Source of the DNA: Actinomycetota bacterium
GTDB taxonomy: Bacteria; Actinomycetota; Actinomycetes; S36-B12; UBA10799
Assembly: GCA_030837445.1 (NCBI GenBank)
Contig: JAUPKM010000614.1
Coordinates: 1 to 12,572 of the forward strand
Length of the DNA stretch: 12,572 bases
Direction: 5' to 3'
Of the stretch, positions 6,532 to 12,572 are shown piece after piece (the first letter of the stretch is position 1; each line of letters begins with the position of its first letter). A program made the position numbers and the translations under genes. Below the pieces are notes generated by a model. That model saw only the letters and a list, made by a program, of their open reading frames with translations, made no database searches and had not been told where the DNA came from.

Positions 6532-7451
6532 CAGTCGTACTTGCTCGCCTTGAGCCGGGAGGTATCCAGGTCGGACAGCCAGAGTCGCTGCAGCATGTGC
6601 CAGTCGACTGGATGCTCGGCGATGCCACTGGCGATCCGGTCCGCCAGTCGCTGAGTAGTGGTCCGCACGGCAGCGACCTGATCCTCTCCTGAATCCACCA
6701 GGATCGGGTCGGACAGGTCCGCCACCGCGATCGGCCCGTCGTAGTAGAGGGTGGCGGTGATCAGCGGTGCACCGGTGCGCCGGGCCAGCGCAGCCGGGCC
6801 GGCCGGCATCCGGGTCGGCTCACCGAAGAAGTCCACCGGCACCCCGCTGGCAGTCAGGTCACGGTCGCCGAGCAACGCCACGATCTTGCCCTCACCGATC
6901 TTCTTCACGAGTTCGCCGAACACCTCCCCGTCGTCAGTGAGGGTGAGGATCTCCATCCCGATGGACTCCCGAAAGTCCAGGAACCGGCGGGTGAGGCGCT
7001 CAGGTTTGAGGTCCTCTGCGACGCTCACGATCGTGCCCCAGGTGAGCGAACCCCACGCCCCCGCATGGTCCCAGTTGCCCGCGTGGGGCAAGGCGACCAC
7101 GGCGCCGGTGCCGGCGCGGATGGCGTCGTCCAGCACCTCGCGGTTACCCATCCGGAAGGTATCCAGGGTCCGCTCCCTCGACCAGTCCGGCAACCGAAAG
7201 GCGTCACACCAGTAACGGAAATAGGAGCGCATGGCATCCCTGGAGAGATCGCGCATCTCGCTCTGGGAGATGTCGGGTAAGACTCGGCCGAGGTTCCGCT
7301 CCAATTGCCGGATACCGCTGCCGCGTTGCAGCCAGAGCTGGTCGGCGAGCCGGTCGAACGTGACGTAGGCGACGCGGTCCGGCATGAGACGGACCGTCCG
7401 CCAACCGACCGTGTAACCGAGGTACGACACGTACTCGATGGGACTCTCCAT
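6531..7451 (-). CDS. patA: PatA, phosphatidylinositol mannoside acyltransferase
   Basis: A 306-residue LPLAT-superfamily (LpxL/HtrB-like) acyltransferase. The PIM acyltransferase moves an acyl chain from acyl-CoA to the 6-OH of the mannose added by PimA. The catalytic HxxxxD motif is LPHAGNWDHAG (His123, Asp128). The family GDRDLTASGVPVDFFGEP and RMPAGPAALAR blocks follow at about 195–224, and WHMLQRLW lies near the C-terminus. The ATG at 7451 has AGGAG 8 nt upstream and follows the pgsA stop by 5 nt. The stop overlaps the pimA start. The order pgsA–patA–pimA is the classic PIM cassette, which makes this assignment firmer than sequence alone. Confidence 0.93.
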   Translation of the reverse strand: MESPIEYVSYLGYTVGWRTVRLMPDRVAYVTFDRLADQLWLQRGSGIRQLERNLGRVLPDISQSEMRDLSRDAMRSYFRYWCDAFRLPDWSRERTLDTFRMGNREVLDDAIRAGTGAVVALPHAGNWDHAGAWGSLTWGTIVSVAEDLKPERLTRRFLDFRESIGMEILTLTDDGEVFGELVKKIGEGKIVALLGDRDLTASGVPVDFFGEPTRMPAGPAALARRTGAPLITATLYYDGPIAVADLSDPILVDSGEDQVAAVRTTTQRLADRIASGIAEHPVDWHMLQRLWLSDLDTSRLKASKYD

Positions 7452-7456
7452 CTACG

Positions 7457-8482
7457 TCACTCCTGGCTATTCGTGCGGCTCGAGGCTGGGGGCCGTGCCG
7501 TGCCGGCGGTGTCTGGTGAATTGGCCGCGGGTGTGCCCGCGTCGTCGACCTGTCCGTCGCTAGCGGCCGGCGCCGGGATCGTGTGCTCAGGCTCCGGCAC
7601 GCCATCGCTAGGCATCGTGGGGATCGGCATGGTCGATTGCGTCCCCCCTCTGGTCGCGGTGTCGGGGGCCTCGACTACTGGCGGAGCGGCCTCGACCGAC
7701 CCGTGGTCGGGGGTGGCCGGGGATTCCGGGACGGTGGCCGGGGGCTCCGGGACGGTGGCCGCAGCGGGCGTCGGGGGCGGAGCAGCAGAAGGCGTCGGGG
7801 GCGGGGCAGGGGTGCGGGTTGCCGGGGGCTCCGGGACGTCCGCGGGGGGCTTTGGGACAGCGGTCTCCGCGGGCTTGGGAGCGGGCGGAATCTGTCGACG
7901 GACATGCGCGATCCGCTGGTAGACGGTTACCACCGACAACGCGGCCAGCAGCCACAGGGCGGCCGGCAGGACGTACGGCACACCAAAGCCGGCGACAAAC
8001 GCGGCGAGCAGTATCAGGATCAGGCGCTCGGTCCGTTCGGCGATACCCACATTGCAGTCCAGGCCGAGGCCTTCGGCGCGCGCCTTCGCATACGAGATCA
8101 GGGCACCCCCGACCAGGCAGATCAGCGCCGCAGCGACTGTCCAGTTCGACTGGGAGCGCGCCGCCCAGATCAGGATCGAGCCGAACACGAAGCCGTCGGC
8201 TACCCGGTCGAGGGTGGAGTCGAGGAAGGCACCCCACGGGCCCGATCGACCGGACATCCGGGCCATCGCGCCGTCGATCATGTCGCTGAAGATGAACAGC
8301 ATGATGATCAGCACGCCAGCAATGAAGTGGCCGCCAGGGAAGAAGATCAGAGCAGATAGCGAGACCCCGACGGTGCCGACGATGGTGACCGTGTCCGGCG
8401 AGACGCCAGCTTTGACCAGCGACGACGCGATCGGGTCGATGACATGGCCGACCACAGCTCGAGCATTGGTCTGGTTGAGCAT
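7457..8482 (-). CDS. pgsA: PgsA-type phosphatidylinositol phosphate synthase with long proline-rich C-terminal tail
   Basis: A CDP-alcohol phosphatidyltransferase. In actinobacteria the PgsA1-type enzyme in this locus joins CDP-diacylglycerol to inositol 1-phosphate, giving phosphatidylinositol phosphate. The full motif D-x2-DG-x2-AR-x8-G-x3-D-x3-D is intact: Asp67, Asp70, Gly71, Ala74, Arg75, Gly84, Asp88 and Asp92. Several hydrophobic helices span residues 31–188. The catalytic domain ends near residue 198 (IAHVRRQ), close to the whole length of mycobacterial PgsA1. Another ~143 residues follow, rich in Pro, Ala, Thr and Glu. The ATG has GGAGG 4 nt upstream. patA starts 5 nt after the stop. 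Confidence 0.94.
   Translation of the reverse strand: MLNQTNARAVVGHVIDPIASSLVKAGVSPDTVTIVGTVGVSLSALIFFPGGHFIAGVLIIMLFIFSDMIDGAMARMSGRSGPWGAFLDSTLDRVADGFVFGSILIWAARSQSNWTVAAALICLVGGALISYAKARAEGLGLDCNVGIAERTERLILILLAAFVAGFGVPYVLPAALWLLAALSVVTVYQRIAHVRRQIPPAPKPAETAVPKPPADVPEPPATRTPAPPPTPSAAPPPTPAAATVPEPPATVPESPATPDHGSVEAAPPVVEAPDTATRGGTQSTMPIPTMPSDGVPEPEHTIPAPAASDGQVDDAGTPAANSPDTAGTARPPASSRTNSQE
7460..7888 (-). other. Proline-rich tail of PgsA, encoded by short direct repeats
   Basis: Codes for residues ~199–341 of PgsA, with units such as VPEPPAT and APPPTP. At DNA level a 21-bp unit beginning GCCGGGG occurs at 7716–7736 and 7737–7757 and again with changes at 7821–7841. GGCGTCGGGGGCGG is repeated at 7767–7780 and 7791–7804. 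The frame stays open and in phase with the catalytic domain, with high GC at third positions. The tail should lie on the cytoplasmic side if the usual CDP-alcohol transferase topology holds. It has no recognised domain. Confidence 0.75.
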
Positions 8483-8500
8483 CCGTCCTCCAGTAGGGGT

Positions 8501-8521
8501 TGCCCCATCGTAGTCGGGGCA
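8501..8521 (-). promoter_or_regulatory. Possible pgsA promoter within a small dyad
   Basis: TACGAT (minus strand 8512–8507) fits the TANNNT −10 pattern 24 nt before the pgsA ATG. It lies in the 9-nt loop of a 6-bp inverted repeat, TGCCCC (8501–8506) and GGGGCA (8516–8521). No −35 box is recognisable. The dyad around the −10 could be an operator or chance in GC-rich DNA. Confidence 0.3.
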
Positions 8522-8535
8522 CCTGTGGGGTCGCC

Positions 8536-8565
8536 GTGACCGACTCAGCCCAGATCTCCTACGTT
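8536..8565 (+). promoter_or_regulatory. Probable leaderless promoter of the EF-G-like gene
   Basis: A GTGACC −35-like box (8536–8541; TGAC core) and a TACGTT −10 (8560–8565, TANNNT) are separated by 18 nt. The −10 ends 7 nt before the GTG start at 8573, so transcription would begin at or beside the start codon. No ribosome-binding sequence precedes the GTG, as expected for the leaderless mRNAs common in actinobacteria. Confidence 0.45.
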
Positions 8566-8572
8566 TGCATCC

Positions 8573-9700
8573 GTGTCGGACGAATCATCGCAGCCCAGCA
8601 TCGACCCGGTTGTCGCGGTCCTGTGCCCCGTTGCGCCAGAGCCGCAACTCCTTGCTCGGCTCGCCTCGGCCGGACTTCGCCCGGTCCCGCTGGCGGGGCT
8701 GAGCGATTCCTCCGAACAGGACAGACTTCTGGTCGAGGTTGCTGGACTCGCCTGCGACGCAGCGCTGCTGGTCCTGCCTGCAGCCGTTGGTCTCGACGGC
8801 GGCAGCGCGGCCGTCTGGCTCCGCCTCGCCGAAGCTCGCCTCCCGCGGGCCGTGCTGGTGACGGATCTGGGTCCGGATACGGCAGACATCGAGGAGTTCG
8901 CGGCGATTGCGACGCGGGCATTGGAGGAAGAGGTGATCGTGCCGACGCTGCCCGTCCTCGACGATGGTGAGCAGTCGGTGGCAAGCATGAACCTGCTGAC
9001 GCTGCAGATCTCCACCCCCGACGGCAGCCACACCGGTGACGCCGACCATCTGGCGGCGACGGTGGCCGCCCGAACCAACGCGACCGACGCCATCCTGGTG
9101 GTGACCGAGGACGATCACCTGGCTGAGTCCGCGCTAGCCGGACTGGCGCCGGCGCCGGACCGGCTCGCCAGGTCCCTACGCCGCTCGGTCCGGGCGGGCG
9201 AACTCGTTCCGGTCCTGCCAGACACACCCGACGATGGCGCCATTGCGGACCTGGCGGGTTGGTGGTCGCGGCTCGCCTTCGATCCTGCGCGGCTGATGGC
9301 GATCGGGGTAGCCGGCGAATCGGCGGCGTTCCGGAGTGGGGAGCACACGCTCCACTCCGTGATTCTGCAGGTCGACGGCCCGTTGGCGACGGCCCGCGCG
9401 CTATTCGGGCGCCCTCGTACCGGGTCCGCATTCCTGACCATGCCCGGAGTGAACGCGGCCGGCCCGCACCCGGATCGCGCCTGGCCGACGTGGCTGGAAG
9501 TGTCCGGCGGCGACGATCAGACCGGGGCCGCCGAGGCGCCCGGGGACCCAGAGGGACAGGGAGCCGCCGAGGCCGAACTCGCGCACGCCTCCGTCGGGGA
9601 GCTGGAACCCGACGGCACCTTCGTCGCGACCCTGCCGCTGCGCTCTCGGCCGGGCGAGGCGCTCTGCATCGGCGACGAGCCGATCTGGCTCGTTCCCTGA
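8573..9700 (+). CDS. Degenerate EF-G2-like protein (pseudo-GTPase G domain plus domain II only)
   Basis: A 375-residue protein that looks like a stripped EF-G. Residues 60–118 (CDAALLVLP…GLDGGSAAVW…LPRAVLVTDLG…) follow the actinobacterial EF-G2 pattern 'ADAALFVVSAVDGVDG…VWEECA…MPRAIVVT'. Residues 178–235 (TEDDHLAESALAG…SLRRSVRAGELVPVLPD…) follow the end of the EF-G G domain. About 258–375 resembles domain II, ending at RPGEALCIGDEP like 'ETGDTLS…DDP'. The P-loop position holds VLCPVAPEPQ and the NKxD position holds TDLG, so nucleotide binding is probably lost. Domains III–V are absent (EF-G is about 700 residues). GTG start, leaderless. This is homology by eye. A different P-loop-like fold is possible and the function is unknown. 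Confidence 0.6.
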   Translation: MSDESSQPSIDPVVAVLCPVAPEPQLLARLASAGLRPVPLAGLSDSSEQDRLLVEVAGLACDAALLVLPAAVGLDGGSAAVWLRLAEARLPRAVLVTDLGPDTADIEEFAAIATRALEEEVIVPTLPVLDDGEQSVASMNLLTLQISTPDGSHTGDADHLAATVAARTNATDAILVVTEDDHLAESALAGLAPAPDRLARSLRRSVRAGELVPVLPDTPDDGAIADLAGWWSRLAFDPARLMAIGVAGESAAFRSGEHTLHSVILQVDGPLATARALFGRPRTGSAFLTMPGVNAAGPHPDRAWPTWLEVSGGDDQTGAAEAPGDPEGQGAAEAELAHASVGELEPDGTFVATLPLRSRPGEALCIGDEPIWLVP

Positions 9701-9740
9701 CGGGCCGCCCGGACCACTGACCGGCCGCCAGGACGGGTCT

Positions 9741-9757
9741 GCCTCACGAAATCAGGC
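9741..9757. terminator. Weak hairpin between convergent genes
   Basis: GCCT (9741–9744) and AGGC (9754–9757) enclose a 9-nt loop in the 65-bp gap between the convergent EF-G-like and HIT genes. The stem is short and there is no T-run, so this is at best a weak bidirectional terminator. Confidence 0.15.
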
Positions 9758-9765
9758 TTCGATCG

Positions 9766-10374
9766 TCAGCCCGTGTCAGTGGCCGGCCAGTGCTCCGCGA
9801 TCAGGTCCCGGGTCTCTTCCAGCAACATCGGCATCGTCTTGGTTCCACCGACGACCGGCATGAAGTTCGCGTCCCCGCGCCAGCGCGGAACGACGTGCTG
9901 GTGCAGGTGAGCCGCAATCCCCGCCCCCGAGATGGCGCCCTGGTTCATCCCGATGTTGAAACCTTGCGCCCCAGCGGCCGCTCGCAGCGCCGTCATCGAC
10001 GCGCGCGTCAATTCCGCCACCTCCAGCACCTCCGGACCCGTGAGTTCGGTGTAGTCCGCGACGTGGCGGTATGGGCATACCAGCAGGTGACCGGAGTTGT
10101 ACGGATACAGATTCATCACCACGTACGCGACCTCACCGCGCCGGACGATCAGTGACTCGGGCTCGGGAAGTTCGGGCACCCGGCAGAACGGACAGACTGG
10201 GCCCTCCCCCTCGCCCTGCGGCCTGTTCTCACCTCGGATGTACTGCATCCGGTGCGGAGTCCACAGCCGCTCCCACTGTTGCGCACCCGACATTCCCGGG
10301 GCGCCGCCGCCGGCGTCCTGTGTCTCTTCGGTGATCGTGGGGCTCAGACCTGCCCCCGGGTTGTCATCGGCCAT
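9766..10374 (-). CDS. HIT-family hydrolase, probable Ap4A phosphorylase
   Basis: A 202-residue histidine-triad protein. The triad HxHxH is HLHQHVVPRW, with His156, His158 (the expected nucleophile) and His160. CPFC at 61–64 is part of the zinc-type site seen in this subgroup. NLYPYNSGHLLVCPYRH and NIGMNQGAISGAGIAAHLH are typical of the Rv2613c-like actinobacterial group, characterised as a diadenosine tetraphosphate phosphorylase. It would clear Ap4A, a by-product of aminoacyl-tRNA synthetases, which fits its position 8 nt after thrS. ATG 10374 has no clear ribosome site, so coupling to thrS is likely. The first ~30 residues are low-complexity and overlap a 39-bp duplication. Confidence 0.88.
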   Translation of the reverse strand: MADDNPGAGLSPTITEETQDAGGGAPGMSGAQQWERLWTPHRMQYIRGENRPQGEGEGPVCPFCRVPELPEPESLIVRRGEVAYVVMNLYPYNSGHLLVCPYRHVADYTELTGPEVLEVAELTRASMTALRAAAGAQGFNIGMNQGAISGAGIAAHLHQHVVPRWRGDANFMPVVGGTKTMPMLLEETRDLIAEHWPATDTG

Positions 10375-10400
10375 CGCTGTGCTCAGACCTGCGCCCGGGT
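10342..10400. repeat. Direct repeat across the thrS–HIT junction
   Basis: A 20-bp sequence starting GCTCAGACCTG occurs at 10342–10361 and 10381–10400 with one mismatch, 39 bp (13 codons) apart. One copy contains the thrS stop, the other lies in the HIT N-terminal coding region. Flanking bases also align imperfectly (about 16 of 22), so HIT residues 1–13 and 14–26 look like a decayed 13-codon duplication (MADD against ITEE). Confidence 0.7.
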
Positions 10401-12377
10401 CCGAATCGCCTCAGCGACCCGTTCGACCGCATCGCCGATCGGCACCCCGTTGTGCTGGCTACCGTCACGCATCCGGAAACTCACGGCGCCAGCGGCGCGA
10501 TCCTCGTCACCGGCGATCAGCACGAACGGGACCTTGGACTTTGTCGCGTTCCGGATCTTCTTGCCCATTCGATCGGCAGACGAGTCGACCTCGACCCGCA
10601 CGCCAACCGCCCGCAGCCGAGCTGCGACCTCGTCCAGATATGGCACGTGCTCGTCCGCTACCGGAATGCAGGTCACCTGCACCGGCGCCAGCCAGGGCGG
10701 GAAAGCGCCGTTGTAGTGCTCGAGCAGCACCGCGAAGAACCTCTCGATCGAACCGAACAGCGCCCGGTGGATCATCACCGGGCGGGCTCGGGTCCCATCG
10801 GCGGCCTGGTATTCGAGGTTGAACCGGGCGGGTAACTGGAAGTCCACCTGAATGGTCGACATCTGCCAGGAGCGACCGATCGCGTCGCGCGTCTGCACCG
10901 AGATCTTCGGTCCGTAGAACGCCGCACCACCCGGGTCCAGCACCACCTCGAGACCCTGCACCTCGGCCGCTGCCCGCAGTGCTTCGGTGGCGACCTCCCA
11001 GTCAGCATCGTCTCCGACTGACTTGTCCGGGTTGCGGGTGGACAGTTCCAGGTAGAAGTCATCCAGACCGTAGTCGCGCAATAGGTCGAGGACGAAGGTG
11101 AGCAGACTGTCGAGTTCGGCCGGCATCTGCTCGGGGGTGCAGTAGATGTGGGCGTCGTCCTGGGTGAAGCCGCGGGCGCGGGTCAGGCCATGGACGACCC
11201 CGGACTTCTCGTACCGGTAGACCGTGCCGAACTCGAAAAGCCGCATCGGCAGCTCCCGATAGGAGCGACCCCTGGCCCGGTAGATCAAGTTGTGCATCGG
11301 GCAGTTCATCGGCTTCAGGTAGTAGTCAGTGCCCGGTTTGCGCACGATGTCGTGGGCGTCGCGCTCCTCGTCCAGGTGCATCGGCGGATACATGCCGTCG
11401 CGGTACCAGTCGAGGTGCCCGGAGGTCTCGAACAGCCCTCCTTTGGTGATGTGCGGGGAGTAGACGAACTCGTAACCGGCCTCCTCGTGGCGCCGCCGCG
11501 AGTAGTCCTCCATCTCCCGGCGAACAGTGCCGCCCTTGGGATGGAACACGGCCAAGCCGCTGCCGATCTCTTCCGGGATCGAGAAGAGGTCGAGTTCCGC
11601 GCCCAACTTGCGGTGGTCGCGTTTGGCCGCCTCCTCCAGAAAGGTGAGGTAGGACCGCATCGCTTCTTTGTCCGGCCACGCGGTGCCGTAGATGCGCTGG
11701 AGTTGCGGATTTCGCTCGTCGGAGAGCCAATAGACAGCCGCGGTGCGCATCAGTTTGAAGGCGTTCGCGGGGATGTGTCGGGTGGTCGGGACGTGCGGGC
11801 CGCGGCAGAGGTCGGTCCAGACTGTCTGGTCGCGACGGTCGACGTTGTCGTACATAGTCAACTGGTTGCCGCCGACCTCCATCACGTCAGGGTCGTTGCC
11901 GCCCTTCTTGGCGATCAGCTGCAACTTGTAGGGCTGGAACTCGAGTTCGGTCTGCGCCTCGTCGTCTGTCACGACCCGGCGGCAGAACCGCTGCCCCGAC
12001 TTGATGATCGCGATCATGCGCTTCTCCAGCACCGCGAGATCTTCGGGGGTGAAGGGGCGCTCGACGCCGAAGTCGTAGTAGAAGCCGTTCTCTACCGGTG
12101 GGCCGATTCCGAGCTTCGCGTCCGGGTTGATCTCCTGAACTGCCTGAGCGAGCACGTGTGCGCAGGAGTGCCGCAGGACTGCCAACCCGTCGGGGTCGGC
12201 TGCGGTGACGGGTTCTACCTCGTCCCCCGCCGCCAATCGGTGGTCCAGGTCAACCAGTTCACCGTTGACTCGGGCGACGATCACGGCCCGGTCAGCCGCG
12301 AAGAGGGTCGCGGCCGTCGACCCGTCCTCGACTTCGTAGGGTTGCCGTTCCGGTCCGACGAGGACGTTGATGGACAC
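10383..12377 (-). CDS. thrS: Threonyl-tRNA synthetase
   Basis: A full-length class II ThrRS (664 residues) that attaches threonine to tRNA-Thr. The TGS domain covers about 1–61. The N2 editing domain has HSCAH (His70, His74) and CRGPH (Cys191, His195), so serine-mischarge editing should be intact. In the catalytic core, Cys359 (MNCPMH), His410 (QDDAH) and His537 (IHRAL) match the zinc ligands. Motif 2 (RYEKSGVVHGLTRARGFTQDDAH) and motif 3 (HRALFGSIERF) are present. The C-terminal anticodon-binding domain begins near 563 (LAPVQVTCIPV). The start is GTG 12377 with AGGGG 5 nt upstream. It heads the HIT gene. Confidence 0.98.
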   Translation of the reverse strand: MSINVLVGPERQPYEVEDGSTAATLFAADRAVIVARVNGELVDLDHRLAAGDEVEPVTAADPDGLAVLRHSCAHVLAQAVQEINPDAKLGIGPPVENGFYYDFGVERPFTPEDLAVLEKRMIAIIKSGQRFCRRVVTDDEAQTELEFQPYKLQLIAKKGGNDPDVMEVGGNQLTMYDNVDRRDQTVWTDLCRGPHVPTTRHIPANAFKLMRTAAVYWLSDERNPQLQRIYGTAWPDKEAMRSYLTFLEEAAKRDHRKLGAELDLFSIPEEIGSGLAVFHPKGGTVRREMEDYSRRRHEEAGYEFVYSPHITKGGLFETSGHLDWYRDGMYPPMHLDEERDAHDIVRKPGTDYYLKPMNCPMHNLIYRARGRSYRELPMRLFEFGTVYRYEKSGVVHGLTRARGFTQDDAHIYCTPEQMPAELDSLLTFVLDLLRDYGLDDFYLELSTRNPDKSVGDDADWEVATEALRAAAEVQGLEVVLDPGGAAFYGPKISVQTRDAIGRSWQMSTIQVDFQLPARFNLEYQAADGTRARPVMIHRALFGSIERFFAVLLEHYNGAFPPWLAPVQVTCIPVADEHVPYLDEVAARLRAVGVRVEVDSSADRMGKKIRNATKSKVPFVLIAGDEDRAAGAVSFRMRDGSQHNGVPIGDAVERVAEAIRTRAQV

Positions 12378-12417
12378 TGTCTCCCCTGGTCTGTAGGCGG
12401 GTGTCCCCGAACACGTC

Positions 12418-12437
12418 GGCGGACGCCCGCCAGCCTA
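12418..12437 (-). promoter_or_regulatory. Probable thrS promoter (−10) and leader hairpin
   Basis: TAGGCT (minus strand 12437–12432) is a good actinobacterial −10 hexamer 54 nt before the thrS GTG. The −35 region is GC-rich with no consensus. Just downstream, GGCGG-ACGC-CCGCC (12418–12431) can form a tight hairpin near the 5' end of the transcript, and GTGTCCCCGAACAC (12401–12414) can form a second. I see no T-box specifier or antiterminator sequence. On the plus strand, CATAAT (12550–12555) could be a −10 for a divergent gene beyond the right edge. Confidence 0.4.
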
Positions 12438-12572
12438 TCCTGCGAGGCGGGCCGGGCCGCCGCCGTCGGCAGATGGAACCCGCGCCATAAAAGCGGCCGC
12501 GAGGTTGGCCAGGAGCTTTAGGGCGGCGTGAGGCCGACGCGGCACAGGTCATAATTCCTGCAGTCGTCGTTG

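Noticed and set aside
11148..12521. 457-codon plus-strand open frame over thrS
   Set aside because: Antisense to intact ThrRS with all motifs; its composition is that of a complementary-frame shadow.
12292..12552. 86-codon minus-strand frame overlapping the thrS start
   Set aside because: Out of frame with thrS, Arg-rich, with no recognised domain or ribosome site.
12378..12572. T-box riboswitch before thrS
   Set aside because: No specifier loop or conserved T-box sequence, and the leader after the probable start is only about 48 nt.

Overview
The window is GC-rich DNA from an actinobacterium (Actinomycetota). The best taxonomic evidence is its core gene order, read on the minus strand: thrS, HIT-family Ap4A phosphorylase-like gene, pgsA, patA, pimA, (LemA-like membrane protein), pdxS, pdxT, yebC. 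This matches the Mycobacterium tuberculosis Rv2614c–Rv2603c block and similar blocks in other actinomycetes. Making phosphatidylinositol mannosides (PgsA, PatA, PimA) and carrying a WS/DGAT acyltransferase are also typical of this phylum. It is not a Mycobacterium-type arrangement in detail: there is no Nudix gene beside pimA, PgsA has a long proline-rich tail, and an EF-G-like gene lies between the HIT gene and pgsA. I cannot name a genus.

Layout from left to right. 1–1780 (minus, runs off the left edge): a WS/DGAT-type acyltransferase with an in-frame N-terminal extension of about 126 residues built from Pro-Lys-Lys-Ala-Ala repeats. 1781–2343: a non-coding interval with two copies of an 18-bp operator-like dyad and a GC-rich direct repeat. 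2344–3093 yebC; 3178–3789 pdxT; 3786–4691 pdxS, with a promoter and a 14-bp perfect palindrome in front of it. 4749–5321: LemA-like membrane protein, joined to pimA by a 12-codon mini-ORF. 5356–6531 pimA, 6531–7451 patA and 7457–8482 pgsA form a tightly packed phosphatidylinositol/PIM cassette. 8573–9700 is the only plus-strand gene. I read it as a degenerate EF-G2-like protein: a G domain without its nucleotide-binding motifs plus domain II, and nothing after that. 9766–10374 is the HIT gene and 10383–12377 is thrS, with a probable promoter just upstream.

How the genes work together. PgsA makes phosphatidylinositol phosphate from CDP-diacylglycerol and inositol phosphate, which is dephosphorylated to phosphatidylinositol. 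PimA adds the first mannose, and PatA acylates the mannose. PdxS and PdxT form the PLP synthase that makes vitamin B6. ThrRS and the HIT protein are linked through aminoacyl-tRNA synthetase chemistry, because Ap4A is a synthetase by-product. YebC and the EF-G-like protein suggest a translation theme at both ends of the block.

The most unusual items are the apparently GTPase-dead, two-domain EF-G relative, the histone-H1/HBHA-like lysine-rich arm on a lipid acyltransferase, the proline-rich tail of PgsA, and three compact dyads at promoters or intergenic positions. No tRNA, rRNA, CRISPR array, insertion sequence or prophage gene was seen.
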